Shown here: positions 25,234 through 33,370 of the stretch, piece by piece
How the letters are laid out: every line of letters begins with the position of its first letter
Numbering within the stretch: the stretch's first letter is position 1
DNA from: Alphaproteobacteria bacterium
Lineage (GTDB): Bacteria; Pseudomonadota; Alphaproteobacteria; Reyranellales; Reyranellaceae
Direction of reading: 5' to 3'
DNA length: 64,000 bases
Assembly (NCBI GenBank): GCA_016869975.1
Contig: VGCZ01000006.1
Span: forward strand, 62,001 to 126,000
The notes under the pieces: model-generated
Told to the model about the DNA's origin: nothing
The model's database searches: none
The model's input: the letters and a program-made list of their open reading frames with translations, nothing else
Made by a program: the position numbers and the translations under genes

Positions 25234-26286
25234 TCAGGGCGCCGCCGTCACGCCGGCCATCTTGCCGACTGTGTCGTTCCACATCGCCACGCACTCCGCG
25301 CCGCAGCGCTTGGCCCAGCGCTTCAGCACGGTTTCCGTCAACGCCTTCTCGCGCAGCTTCAGGTCGTCGGCCGAGGGCTGGACCTTGATCACCTTCCCCG
25401 GCTTGCCCTCGCTGCAGGTGCCGCCCTGGCCGGTGGTGCAGATCAGGCCCATCGCCACTTCGTCGGCGATGGTCTTCCAGCCCTTGTCCTCGAAGGCCTT
25501 CATCTGCGCCGTCAGGAAGTCGCGCGACTTGCCGTCGAGCCGGCGCCACGTCGTCATGCTGACGGCGGTGTAGATGATGGTGAAGCCCACCGGCATCTCG
25601 ATGACTTGCGTCACGACCTCGTGCCAGCCCGCTTTGTAGGCCGGCATGGTGCCGGTGATGCCGCAATCGACCGTGCCGCGCTGCAGCGCCGGCACGACCT
25701 CGCCGAACGGAATGGTGACGGCCGTGCCGCCCAGGCCCTCGATGATGTCGCCCTGCGACACGCCCTGCACGCGCACCTTCTTGCCCTTCAGGTCGGCGAG
25801 CGACTTGATGGGCGCGTTGCAGTAGATCATCTGCGTCGGGAAGGTGTACCAGTTCAGGATCTTGGCGTTGTAGTTCTTCTCCATCAGTGCGTCGAGGCGC
25901 GGGCCCCACACGGTGGTGATCTTGCGCGCCATGTCCATGTCGCGCGCCACGCCGGCGATGTCGATCGCCTCGAGCCAGGCGTCCTCGGCGACGTAGATCG
26001 GCAGTGCGTGGGCGAAGTCGAACAGGCCGAGCTTCAGCAGGCGCATCACCTCGGTGCCCTTCAGACCCAGCTCGGAGGTCGACTGCGCGGTGGCGGTGAA
26101 AGCGCCGCCGGAGAGCTTGGGCAGGTCCTCGGTCCAGAACGGCTTCTCGACTTTCTGCCAGTTGGTGAGATTGCCGAACGAGCCCACGACCTTGAACTGC
26201 GTCTTGGGCAGGTCCTGCGCCTGCGCCGCAGCCGTGATGCCCACCGCGAGCGCCGCCGCGCCCAGCAACGACCTGATCATCCGCAT
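25234..26286 (-). CDS. dctP: TRAP transporter substrate-binding protein DctP
   Basis: 350-aa periplasmic solute-binding protein. Signal peptide MRMIRSLLGAAALAVGITAA with cleavage near AQAQ; the mature part carries the family pattern of TRAP receptors, including LADLKGKKVRVQGVSQGDII and a C-terminal region with cysteines. Receptors of this type bind carboxylates through a conserved Arg; the ligand cannot be named. AAGGGGACAGACG precedes the ATG. First gene of the dctPQM operon, convergent with the DUF1445-DUF2848 pair. Confidence 0.92.
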   Translation of the reverse strand: MRMIRSLLGAAALAVGITAAAQAQDLPKTQFKVVGSFGNLTNWQKVEKPFWTEDLPKLSGGAFTATAQSTSELGLKGTEVMRLLKLGLFDFAHALPIYVAEDAWLEAIDIAGVARDMDMARKITTVWGPRLDALMEKNYNAKILNWYTFPTQMIYCNAPIKSLADLKGKKVRVQGVSQGDIIEGLGGTAVTIPFGEVVPALQRGTVDCGITGTMPAYKAGWHEVVTQVIEMPVGFTIIYTAVSMTTWRRLDGKSRDFLTAQMKAFEDKGWKTIADEVAMGLICTTGQGGTCSEGKPGKVIKVQPSADDLKLREKALTETVLKRWAKRCGAECVAMWNDTVGKMAGVTAAP

Positions 26287-26344
26287 CGTCTGTCCCCTTG
26301 GTTCCGTCTCCCTGGTGACTGCGTAACCCGGCCGGGAGCGGTGA

Positions 26345-27184
26345 TCAATGGCCGCGCAGGAACGAGACTGTGTCCGCCAAGGTCGGCGCCCGATTACGCA
26401 GCAGATCGGAGAAGGCCGAGATGATCGAGATATGGGCGACGCCGCGATAGACCTTCACCTCGGCCGCGTTGCCGGCCGCCTGCCAGGCCGCGCCCAACCG
26501 CTGGCTGTTACGCAGGAACACGGTCTCGTCGGCGTCGCCATGCAGCAGCAGGGCGGGCGGCAGGCCTCGACCGACGAAGTTGATCGGCTGGGTCGCGGCT
26601 GGATCGCTGCCGGCGAAAACGTCGCGCACGCTATTTGACGAGAAGGGTAGGAAATCATAGGGACCGGCGATGCCGATCACGCCGCGCAGCCGCGCGCGGT
26701 CGAAGCCCGCGGCGCGCAGATACGGCGTGTCGACGGCCAGCAACAGCGAGATATGGGCGCCGGCAGAATGGCCTGACATGAACAGCCGCGTCGCGTCGCC
26801 GCCGTGGATGGCGGCGTTGTCCTGGACCCAGCGCATGGCGCGGGCGCCATCTTCGACGAAGCCGGGAAAGCGCGGATTGGGCGACAGCCGATAGTCCGGT
26901 ATCGCGACCAGGAAGCCGGCCGCCGCCATGGCCTGGCCGACGAACAGGTAGTCCTCTTTGCGGCCGCTGGTCCACGCGCCGCCGTAGAAGAAGGTCAACA
27001 CGCGGCGCGCGGGGTCCGGTGTCTCGGGAAGGTAAAGATCGAGACGTTGCCGCGGATCGTCGCCATAGGCGATGTCGGCGATCTTACGAAAGCCGCCGCT
27101 CGGGACCGTCGTATTCAGCAGGCTGGCGGGCGAGCAGCCGGACAAAAGAGCGAGCGGAGCGAGGAGCGCGCGGCGGGCGATCAT
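26345..27184 (-). CDS. alpha/beta hydrolase, predicted lipoprotein carboxylesterase
   Basis: 279-aa esterase of the BD-FAE/hormone-sensitive-lipase-like group. The N-terminus MIARRALLAPLALLSGCSPA is a lipoprotein signal with lipobox LSGC, so the enzyme should be membrane-anchored facing the periplasm. The nucleophile elbow is GHSAGAH; the oxyanion segment reads FYGGAW, with Tyr where HGGAW is usual. AAGGAGC directly precedes the ATG. It follows the LhgO-like gene by 31 bp in the same direction and sits upstream of dctPQM, so it may release an acid that the TRAP system imports. Confidence 0.85.
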   Translation of the reverse strand: MIARRALLAPLALLSGCSPASLLNTTVPSGGFRKIADIAYGDDPRQRLDLYLPETPDPARRVLTFFYGGAWTSGRKEDYLFVGQAMAAAGFLVAIPDYRLSPNPRFPGFVEDGARAMRWVQDNAAIHGGDATRLFMSGHSAGAHISLLLAVDTPYLRAAGFDRARLRGVIGIAGPYDFLPFSSNSVRDVFAGSDPAATQPINFVGRGLPPALLLHGDADETVFLRNSQRLGAAWQAAGNAAEVKVYRGVAHISIISAFSDLLRNRAPTLADTVSFLRGH

Positions 27185-27215
27185 GCTCCTTCTACGTCGC
27201 GCTCAGGTCGCGGGA

Positions 27216-28325
27216 TCATGCCCTGGTCATCGCGAGCACGTGATCGCCGATCGCCAGCGAGGCCGTCAGCCCCGGCGATTCGATGCCGAAGAGGTGGATC
27301 AGGCCGGGAATGCGATGGGTTTCCGGCCCGTGGAAGGTGAAATCCTGCGCCGGCGCGCCCGCCGGCACGATCTTGGGCCTGATGCCGGAATAGTCGGGCT
27401 GCAGCGCGCCGTCCTTCAGGCCGGGCCAGTAGCGGCGCACGGCGGCGTAGAACTTGTCGCCGCGCGAGGGATCGACTTCGTAGTCGATCTCTTCGATCCA
27501 TTCAACGTCGGGGCCGAAGCGCGCCTGGCCGCCCAGGTCGACGGTGATGTGCACGCCCAGCCCGCCCGGCACCGGCACGGGATAGATCAGGCGCGAGAAG
27601 GGCGCCTTGCCGCTCAGCCGGAAGTAATTGCCCTTGGCGTAGTAGGCGGTGGGCAGCGTGTTGTAGAGCGCGCCCTCGATCTTGCGCGCTAGATGGGGTG
27701 CGTGCAGTCCGGCACTGGTCACCAACAGCCGCGCGCGAAGCGTCATCGGCTGCTCGCCGCCGACATCGATCTCGACGCCGCCATCGACGACCCGGCCGCG
27801 TTCCATCGGGCTGTGATAGGCGATCATGGCGCCGGCTGCCTCGGCGTCGCCCTGCAGCGCCACCATAAAGCGGTGGCTGTCGATGATGCCGGTGGTCGGC
27901 GAAAGCAGCGCGCCGGTGCAATGCAGCTGCGGCTCGATGGCCATGGCCTCGGCGGCACTGAGGAACGCCATGCCTTCGACGCCGTTGGCCTCGGCCCGCG
28001 CCTTGATCGAGGCCAGCGTCTCGCGCTCAGACTCTGAGGTGGCAACGATGAACTTGCCGCAATTGTTGTAGGGCACGCCGTGCGCGTCGCAGTAGGGATA
28101 GAGCATGCGCCGGCCCTGCACGCACAGCCGGGCGATGTTGCTGCCCTTGGGGTAGTAGATGCCGGCGTGGATCACCTCGCTGTTGCGCGAGGAGGTCTCG
28201 GTGCCGATGCCCTCGCGGGCCTCCAGCACGATCACTTCGCGCCCGGCCATCGCCAGCGCCCGCGCCACCGCCAAGCCGACGACCCCCGCGCCGACCACCA
28301 CGCAATCAACTGTCTCGTAGCTCAT
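27216..28325 (-). CDS. FAD-dependent oxidoreductase, L-2-hydroxyglutarate oxidase-like
   Basis: 369-aa flavoprotein of the DAO superfamily closest in pattern to LhgO/L-2-hydroxyglutarate dehydrogenase. The FAD motif [16 protein letters not shown] is at the N-terminus, then [20 protein letters not shown] and [13 protein letters not shown], both typical of this group; [15 protein letters not shown] closes the FAD domain. It oxidises an L-2-hydroxy acid, passing electrons to quinone or oxygen. ATG 28325 is preferred to an upstream GTG at 28334. Co-directional with the esterase and TRAP genes. Confidence 0.88.
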   Translation of the reverse strand: MSYETVDCVVVGAGVVGLAVARALAMAGREVIVLEAREGIGTETSSRNSEVIHAGIYYPKGSNIARLCVQGRRMLYPYCDAHGVPYNNCGKFIVATSESERETLASIKARAEANGVEGMAFLSAAEAMAIEPQLHCTGALLSPTTGIIDSHRFMVALQGDAEAAGAMIAYHSPMERGRVVDGGVEIDVGGEQPMTLRARLLVTSAGLHAPHLARKIEGALYNTLPTAYYAKGNYFRLSGKAPFSRLIYPVPVPGGLGVHITVDLGGQARFGPDVEWIEEIDYEVDPSRGDKFYAAVRRYWPGLKDGALQPDYSGIRPKIVPAGAPAQDFTFHGPETHRIPGLIHLFGIESPGLTASLAIGDHVLAMTRA

Positions 28326-28422
28326 GGCGCGCACTCTACCGTCGCCGCTGAGGCGATCGATCTGGACAAACTGATCTTTTGCTCATATTTTCCCGAAGTC
28401 ACGGTGGGAGGGGGAGACATCG

Positions 28423-29076
28423 ATGGGCTGGTTCTCTCGATTCACGCGCTTCGGCGACGCGCACATGGTCTATGGCCAGGAGCGCGACAATTCCTGCGGC
28501 TTGGCCTCGATCATGATGGTCGTGTTCAAGATCAACAAGCTGAAGCCGGGCGCGCAGGCGCTGCACACCGAAAACGCCGTCATCAAGACCTTCACCGACA
28601 CCCTGGGCTACGCGCCGCAGGTCGGCACCAATCAGGCCGGCACGACAGGCAGTGAGCTGGTCAAGGTGCTGAACAAGCTCAATGTCGGCAAATGGGAATA
28701 TCACGTGTGTGGTGATGCCGGCGTCGCCGGCAAGATCATCGACTCGGTTGGTACCGACATCTTCTCGTTCGGCTCAGCGGCGATTGCGAACGCCATCGGC
28801 CGCGGCGCGCCGATCATCTGCGGCACGGACTGGGATGTCGCAGGCGGCCATTGGGTCGTGGTCGATACCGTCAACAATTTCTTCGGCTCACTCTATGCCA
28901 GCGTCAACGATCCCTGGGACGCCGACGTGCACATCACGCCGATCAAGCGCGGCAGCACCGTGCGCTATATCGCCGAGAAGGCAAAAACCTCGTGGGATGC
29001 GGGCGGCCTGCGCCACGAATATGCGGCCAAGCCGTCCGGCGGCAAGATGAGCGACGTGGTCGTGAAGGTGGGCTGA
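28423..29076 (+). CDS. papain-like cysteine protease (peptidase C39-like), orphan
   Basis: 217-aa protein with the layout of a papain-like/C39 peptidase: catalytic Cys25 in DNSCGLASIMM, His143 in GGHWVVVD and Asn162/Asp163 in NDPWDAD. There is no signal peptide and no ABC-transporter or membrane domain, unlike bacteriocin-processing C39 proteins. GGGAGGGGGAGACATCG lies upstream of the ATG. Neighbours are unrelated (LhgO-like gene divergent; methyltransferase downstream). It could process or bind a peptide, or act as an effector; nothing in the sequence names the target. Substrate unknown. Confidence 0.75.
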   Translation: MGWFSRFTRFGDAHMVYGQERDNSCGLASIMMVVFKINKLKPGAQALHTENAVIKTFTDTLGYAPQVGTNQAGTTGSELVKVLNKLNVGKWEYHVCGDAGVAGKIIDSVGTDIFSFGSAAIANAIGRGAPIICGTDWDVAGGHWVVVDTVNNFFGSLYASVNDPWDADVHITPIKRGSTVRYIAEKAKTSWDAGGLRHEYAAKPSGGKMSDVVVKVG

Positions 29077-29130
29077 CCGGCCTCGTTTTTTCACTGGCAA
29101 GCGGGTCGCGCCGGGCCTAGGTAAGGCCGC

Positions 29131-29712
29131 ATGCTCCGGGCGGCGCGGGTTTTCATCGGCCAGATCATGGGGGCGCCGCGTGCGGTGGGCGCGGTGCTGC
29201 CCAGCTCGCGCGCGCTGGGCGAGGCGATGGTCGAGCCGATCGACTTCACCAAGGCCAAGGTGATCGTCGAGTTCGGCGCCGGCACCGGCGCGCTGACCCA
29301 CGCGATCGTGCCGCATCTGACTCCGGCGCACCGCTATCTCGGCATCGAGCTCAATCAAGCATTCGTCGAGCATCTGCGCCGCGAATTCCCCAAGCTGACT
29401 TTTGTCGCCGCCAGCGTCGAGGACCTCGACAGGATCCTGGCCGAGCACGGCATCGAGTCGATCGACGCCATCGTCTGCGGCCTGCCGTGGGCGTCGCTGC
29501 CGCTTGGCGTGCAGGAGCGCGCCTTCGGTCATGTCGGTCGCTTCCTGGTGAAGGGCGGCCTGTTCATCACCTTCGCCTATCTCCAGGGCTTGCCGCTGCC
29601 GACCGCGCGCGCCCTGCGCCAACGACTCGGCGCGATGTTCAGCGAGGTCTCGCGCACGCGCATCGTCTGGGGCAACGTGCCGCCCGCCTTCGCCTATGTC
29701 TGCCGAAAATAG
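29131..29712 (+). CDS. SAM-dependent methyltransferase, PmtA-like
   Basis: 193-aa class I methyltransferase resembling the rhizobial PmtA phospholipid N-methyltransferases, which convert phosphatidylethanolamine toward phosphatidylcholine, and more distantly KsgA. The N-terminal GAPRAVGAVLPSSRALGEAM is typical of that group; SAM motif I VEFGAGTGAL is at 46-55, acidic motif GIELN follows, and CGLPWASLP stands at motif IV. The next gene starts directly after its stop. Substrate assignment is by resemblance only. Confidence 0.75.
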   Translation: MLRAARVFIGQIMGAPRAVGAVLPSSRALGEAMVEPIDFTKAKVIVEFGAGTGALTHAIVPHLTPAHRYLGIELNQAFVEHLRREFPKLTFVAASVEDLDRILAEHGIESIDAIVCGLPWASLPLGVQERAFGHVGRFLVKGGLFITFAYLQGLPLPTARALRQRLGAMFSEVSRTRIVWGNVPPAFAYVCRK

Positions 29713-30501
29713 ATGTCCCCGAGCCCCATGAAAGCTGCCCTGGTCACCGGCGCCGGCAAGCGCATCGGCCGCGCTTTCGCGCTGGCGTTGGCGCGCGACG
29801 GCTGGTTCGTGTTCGTGCACTACAACGCCTCGGCGGAGGAGGCGAGGGCGACGGTGGCCGAGATCGTCGCGGCGGGCGGCAAGGCGAAAGCGGTACGCGC
29901 CGACCTGTCCTCGGTGCGGCAGACCGAGGCGCTGATCGACAATTGCCAAGTCAAAGGCGTGGCGCTGACCTGCCTGGTCAACAGCGCCTCGCTGTTCGCC
30001 TTCGACGCCGCGCCGCACGCCGACGCCCGGCTGTTCGACCAGCACATGGCGGTGAACCTGCGCGCGCCGATGCTGCTGGCGCAGGCGCTGGCGCGGCAGC
30101 TGCCGGATGATGAGACCGGCGTGATCGTCAATCTCCTCGACCAGAAGCTCTGGAACCTGAATCCCGATTTCCTGAGCTATTCGCTGAGCAAGATCGGCCT
30201 GCAGGGCTTGACCACCATGCTGGCCCAGGCCTTCGCGCCGCGTCTGCGGGTGGCCGGCATCGCGCCCGGCCTGACCCTGCGCAGCGGCAAGCAGACCGAC
30301 GAGCGCTTCCGCCAGCAGCACACCGCCAATCCGCTGGGCGTCGGCGTCGAGCCCGAGGATCTGGTTCGTGCCCTGCGCTTCATCCTGGCGACGCCATCCT
30401 TCACCGGCGACACGCTGATCGTCGACAGCGGCGAGCACCTCACCGGCCGTCCCCGCGACATAGCCTTCGATCCCCGGGCGAAGAGGATCGGCAGCAAATG
30501 A
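29713..30501 (+). CDS. FolM/pteridine-reductase-like SDR
   Basis: 262-aa SDR with TGAGKRIGR at 12-20, the pattern of FolM/PTR1 pterin reductases. The catalytic set looks like Asp143-Tyr156-Lys160 (LLDQKLWNLNPDFLSYSLSK), with Asp 13 residues before Tyr where ordinary SDRs have Ser; Leishmania PTR1 shares this Asp-Tyr-Lys arrangement. It overlaps folB by 4 nt. A role in reducing dihydromonapterin or dihydrofolate is therefore likely. The start follows the methyltransferase stop immediately; an alternative ATG lies at 29728. Confidence 0.82.
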   Translation: MSPSPMKAALVTGAGKRIGRAFALALARDGWFVFVHYNASAEEARATVAEIVAAGGKAKAVRADLSSVRQTEALIDNCQVKGVALTCLVNSASLFAFDAAPHADARLFDQHMAVNLRAPMLLAQALARQLPDDETGVIVNLLDQKLWNLNPDFLSYSLSKIGLQGLTTMLAQAFAPRLRVAGIAPGLTLRSGKQTDERFRQQHTANPLGVGVEPEDLVRALRFILATPSFTGDTLIVDSGEHLTGRPRDIAFDPRAKRIGSK

Positions 30502-30899
30502 ATGGCGACGCCATCACCGTCGACTTGCTGCGCCGCGACGGCGAGACGCGTCGCATCTTTTTGCGCGATCTGCGGGTGATGGCCGATATCGGCATCCACG
30601 ATTTCGAGAAGACCGCGCCGCAGCCGCTGCTGATCAACATCGAGCTGTGGGTGGGGGTGCCCAAGGGCGATCTCGCCGACGACATCGCCAACGTGCTCGA
30701 CTACGACTTCGTACGCGATGGCGTGGTGGCGCTGGTGAAGGGCCAGCGTTTCAACCTGCAGGAGACGTTGGTGCACGCGATCCTCGACCTGTGCCTGACC
30801 CGGCCGCAAGTGCTGGTGGCGCGGGTGTCGAGCGCCAAGACCGACGTGTACCCCGATGTCGCCGCCGCCGGCTACGAAGCCACGCGCGTGCGGCGATGA
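30498..30899 (+). CDS. folB: dihydroneopterin aldolase
   Basis: 133-aa FolB-type enzyme of folate synthesis, cleaving 7,8-dihydroneopterin to 6-hydroxymethyl-dihydropterin and glycolaldehyde. Conserved features: IGIHDFEK with the active-site Glu37, FNLQETLVHAILD, and the catalytic Lys114 in SSAKTDVYPD. Length is right for the family. The ATG overlaps the stop of the FolM-like gene as ATGA, giving a two-gene pterin unit. Confidence 0.9.
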   Translation: MNGDAITVDLLRRDGETRRIFLRDLRVMADIGIHDFEKTAPQPLLINIELWVGVPKGDLADDIANVLDYDFVRDGVVALVKGQRFNLQETLVHAILDLCLTRPQVLVARVSSAKTDVYPDVAAAGYEATRVRR

Positions 30900-30908
30900 T
30901 GACTCATT

Positions 30909-30931
30909 ACCTTCCCCCTCCGGGGGAAGGT
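30909..30931. repeat. CCTTCCCCC/GGGGGAAGG intergenic palindrome
   Basis: A 23-bp inverted repeat with perfect arms ACCTTCCCCC and GGGGGAAGGT around a 3-nt centre, between folB and the alcohol dehydrogenase. The identical element recurs at 33336-33358. Short GC-rich hairpin; could act as a transcript stabiliser or weak terminator. Confidence 0.8.
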
Positions 30932-30963
30932 AGTAGAGTTGCGCCATCAATTCGGAGAGAGAG

Positions 30964-32067
30964 ATGAAAACGCGCGCCGCCGTGCTGTTCGAGGTCAACA
31001 AGCCGTTGCAGGTGGTCGAGCTTGATCTGGCGCCACCGAAGGCGGGCGAGGCGCGGGTGAAGATGAGGGCGGCCGGCGTCTGCCAGAGCGACTGGCACGT
31101 GATGAACGGTGACTGGCCGACGGCGCTGCCGGTGGTGCCGGGTCACGAGGCAGCCGGCATCGTCGAGGAGGTCGCGCCCGACGTCACCTCGGTGAAGCCG
31201 GGCGATCATGTGGTCTTCTCCTTCCGGCCGCATTGCGGGCGCTGCCGCTACTGCACGGCGGGCCGCACGGTGTTGTGCATCGGCCGGCTGAACTCGCCGC
31301 CGTCGGCGCTGTTCGATGGCACTTTGCGGCTCTCGCAGGGCGCCACCGGCGTCAACCAGATGGCGCGCATCGGCACCTTCAGCGAGCAGGTTGTGGTGCC
31401 GGCGGAGATGCTGGTGCCGATCCGCAAGGACATGCCCTGGCCGCAGGCCGCGCTGGTCGGCTGCTGCGTCGCCACCGGCGTCGGTGCCGTCACACGCCAC
31501 GCCAAGATCGAGGCCGGCTCGACCGTGCTGGTGATCGGCTGCGGCGGCGTGGGGCTGAACGCCATTCAGGGCGCGATGCTGTCAGGCGCGCGCAAGATCA
31601 TCGCCTGCGACCTGCTCGACAACAAGCTGGCGATGGCCAGGACATTCGGCGCGACGGATACCGTCAACAGCACCAAGGAAGACGCGGTCAAGCGCATCAA
31701 GGAGCTGACCGGCGGGCTGGGCGTCGACTATGCCTTCGACGCGGTGAGTATCGACAAGACCCAGGCGCTGGCCTTCGACTCGCTGGCGCCGGCGGGCCAC
31801 GCGGTCACGGTCGGCGTGCCAGCCGCCACCATGCGCGCTGCCTATTCGCCGCTCAACATGGTGTTCACGGAGAAGACCATCTCCGGCACGTTCTACGGCT
31901 CGGTGCGACCCAACGTCGATTTCCCCGTGCTGGTCGACCACTACATGAACAGGCGGCTGAACATCGACGGGCTGATCAGCCGCACCTACAAGCTCGACGA
32001 GATCAACGAGGGCTTCCGTGCCATGATGGGCGGCGAGGTGGCACGCGGCGTCGTGGTGTTCGACTGA
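30964..32067 (+). CDS. zinc-binding alcohol dehydrogenase family protein
   Basis: 367-aa zinc MDR. Catalytic zinc ligands Cys40 (GVCQSDWH) and His61/Glu62 (GHEAAG), structural zinc cysteines 91, 94, 97 and 105 (CGRCRYCTAGRTVLC), and the NAD-binding VLVIGCGGVGLNAIQGA near 185-201. It most resembles class III-like/NDMA-dependent alcohol dehydrogenases. It overlaps the following gene by one base (TGATG) and heads a three-gene unit with an SCP2-like protein and a hydrolase. A palindromic repeat lies upstream. Substrate unknown. Confidence 0.9.
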   Translation: MKTRAAVLFEVNKPLQVVELDLAPPKAGEARVKMRAAGVCQSDWHVMNGDWPTALPVVPGHEAAGIVEEVAPDVTSVKPGDHVVFSFRPHCGRCRYCTAGRTVLCIGRLNSPPSALFDGTLRLSQGATGVNQMARIGTFSEQVVVPAEMLVPIRKDMPWPQAALVGCCVATGVGAVTRHAKIEAGSTVLVIGCGGVGLNAIQGAMLSGARKIIACDLLDNKLAMARTFGATDTVNSTKEDAVKRIKELTGGLGVDYAFDAVSIDKTQALAFDSLAPAGHAVTVGVPAATMRAAYSPLNMVFTEKTISGTFYGSVRPNVDFPVLVDHYMNRRLNIDGLISRTYKLDEINEGFRAMMGGEVARGVVVFD

Positions 32068-32435
32068 TGCTCGACCGCCTGCCCCAGCTCGTGAACGCGG
32101 ACGCGGTGCTGCGTTATCGCGGTCGCGGCCTGAACACGACCTTCCTGGTCGCCGTCGGCGCGCAGGAGTGGCTGCTGCACATCGACGACGGCAAGGTCGC
32201 GCGCGTCGAGAAGGGACCCTTCCGCATGCCCACCTACAGCTTCGCCCTGCGCGGCGGCGAGGAAGGCTGGATGCGCTTCTGGCAGGCCGTGCCGCCGCCG
32301 TACTACCAGGACCTGTTCGGCCTGATGCGCCAGGGCGAATTGCGCGCCGAAGGTGATCTGCGGCAGTTCTGGGCACGGGTCATGTATGTGAAGGGCGTGC
32401 TGGGCGCGCTGCGCGGGCAGGCGGGCGCGGCATGA
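32067..32435 (+). CDS. small SCP2-like protein
   Basis: 122-aa soluble protein whose pattern (GRGLNTTFLVAVGAQEWLLH, then KGPFRMPTYSFALRG, then a helical C-terminus) suggests an SCP-2-type lipid or acyl-binding fold; this call is tentative. Start ATG shares a base with the stop of the alcohol dehydrogenase, and its stop overlaps the next start by 4 nt, so the three genes are translationally coupled. It may carry or present a hydrophobic substrate to its neighbours. Confidence 0.6.
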   Translation: MLDRLPQLVNADAVLRYRGRGLNTTFLVAVGAQEWLLHIDDGKVARVEKGPFRMPTYSFALRGGEEGWMRFWQAVPPPYYQDLFGLMRQGELRAEGDLRQFWARVMYVKGVLGALRGQAGAA

Positions 32436-33280
32436 GCGTCGATTTCGAGCCCATCGTCGGCCGCTACCTGCGCTTTCCCTTCAAGGGCCGCGACTACCGG
32501 CTTTATGTCGAGGAAGCGGGGCAGGGCATCCCGCTGCTCTGCCTGCACACCGCCGGGTCGGACGGCCGGCAGTACCGCGCGCTGATGAACGATCCGGCGA
32601 TCACCGCGAAGTACCGCGTGATCGCCTTCGACCTGCCGTGGCATGGCAAGTCCTCACCGCCCGAGGGCTTCCACCTCGAGGAATACAAGCTCACGCGCGA
32701 ATTCTACATCGACATCATTGTCGCCGTGGCCCAGGCGCTGGAGCTCGACAGGCCTGTCGTGATGGGCTGCTCGATCGGCGGGCGCGTGGTGCTGGGGCTG
32801 GCGGCCGATCACGCGCATGTCTTTCGCGCCATCATTGGCCTTCAATCCTCGGCGACGCCCAGTGCCTACTACGACATCGGCTGGCTCAACCATCCCGAGG
32901 CCGATCACAGCGAGCTGGCCCTGGGCGCGGTGTCTGGCCTGATGGCGCCGACCGGGCCGGAGTCCGAGCGCTGGGAAACGCTGTGGCACTACATGCAGGG
33001 CGGGCCGGGCATCTTCTACGGCGACCTGCATTTCTATACGGTCGATGGCGACTTGCGGGATCGCCTGCACCGCATCGACACGACCAAGTGCCCGCTCTAC
33101 CTGCTGACCGGCGAGTACGACTATTCATGCAAACCCGAATACACGCTGGAGGTCGGCAAGGCCGTGCACGGCGCGAAGATCACCATCATGAAGGGCCTCG
33201 GCCACTTCCCGATGAGCGAGAACCCGCCGCTGTTCCGCGACTTCATCCTGCCGGTGCTCGAGGAGATCGCGGGCCGGTAA
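32432..33280 (+). CDS. alpha/beta hydrolase
   Basis: 282-aa alpha/beta-hydrolase. Nucleophile elbow GCSIGG supplies the Ser, acid residue probably the Asp in TGEYDYS and the catalytic His is in GLGHFPMSE. The segment CLHTAGSDGRQYRALM carries the oxyanion-hole region. Esterase or C-C hydrolase; substrate unknown. It closes the alcohol dehydrogenase/SCP2-like/hydrolase unit, and the tight coupling suggests they act on the same hydrophobic compound. Confidence 0.88.
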   Translation: MSVDFEPIVGRYLRFPFKGRDYRLYVEEAGQGIPLLCLHTAGSDGRQYRALMNDPAITAKYRVIAFDLPWHGKSSPPEGFHLEEYKLTREFYIDIIVAVAQALELDRPVVMGCSIGGRVVLGLAADHAHVFRAIIGLQSSATPSAYYDIGWLNHPEADHSELALGAVSGLMAPTGPESERWETLWHYMQGGPGIFYGDLHFYTVDGDLRDRLHRIDTTKCPLYLLTGEYDYSCKPEYTLEVGKAVHGAKITIMKGLGHFPMSENPPLFRDFILPVLEEIAGR

Positions 33281-33335
33281 CCTGCCTTCCACCGGAGGGT
33301 AGGGCTATCACATCTGGCCGGCTTGACTCGGTCAT

Positions 33336-33358
33336 ACCTTCCCCCTCCGGGGGAAGGT
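33336..33358. repeat. CCTTCCCCC/GGGGGAAGG intergenic palindrome
   Basis: Exact second copy of the 23-bp palindrome at 30909. Here its right arm ends 12 nt before the ATG of the EamA gene, so the arm (GGGGGAAGG) overlaps the likely ribosome-binding region and a hairpin could mask it. Confidence 0.8.
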
Positions 33359-33370
33359 AAAGGACCAGCG

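Noticed and set aside
24988-26424. 478-codon open frame on the plus strand opposite dctQ/dctP
   Set aside because: Gln/Arg/His-rich shadow with no recognisable domain, antisense to well-supported TRAP genes.
28423-29076. Bacteriocin ABC exporter peptidase
   Set aside because: No membrane or ATPase domain in the protein or neighbours and no leader peptide gene nearby.
28888-30438. 516-codon open frame on the minus strand
   Set aside because: It runs antisense through the protease 3' end, the methyltransferase and the FolM-like gene, which all have real motifs.
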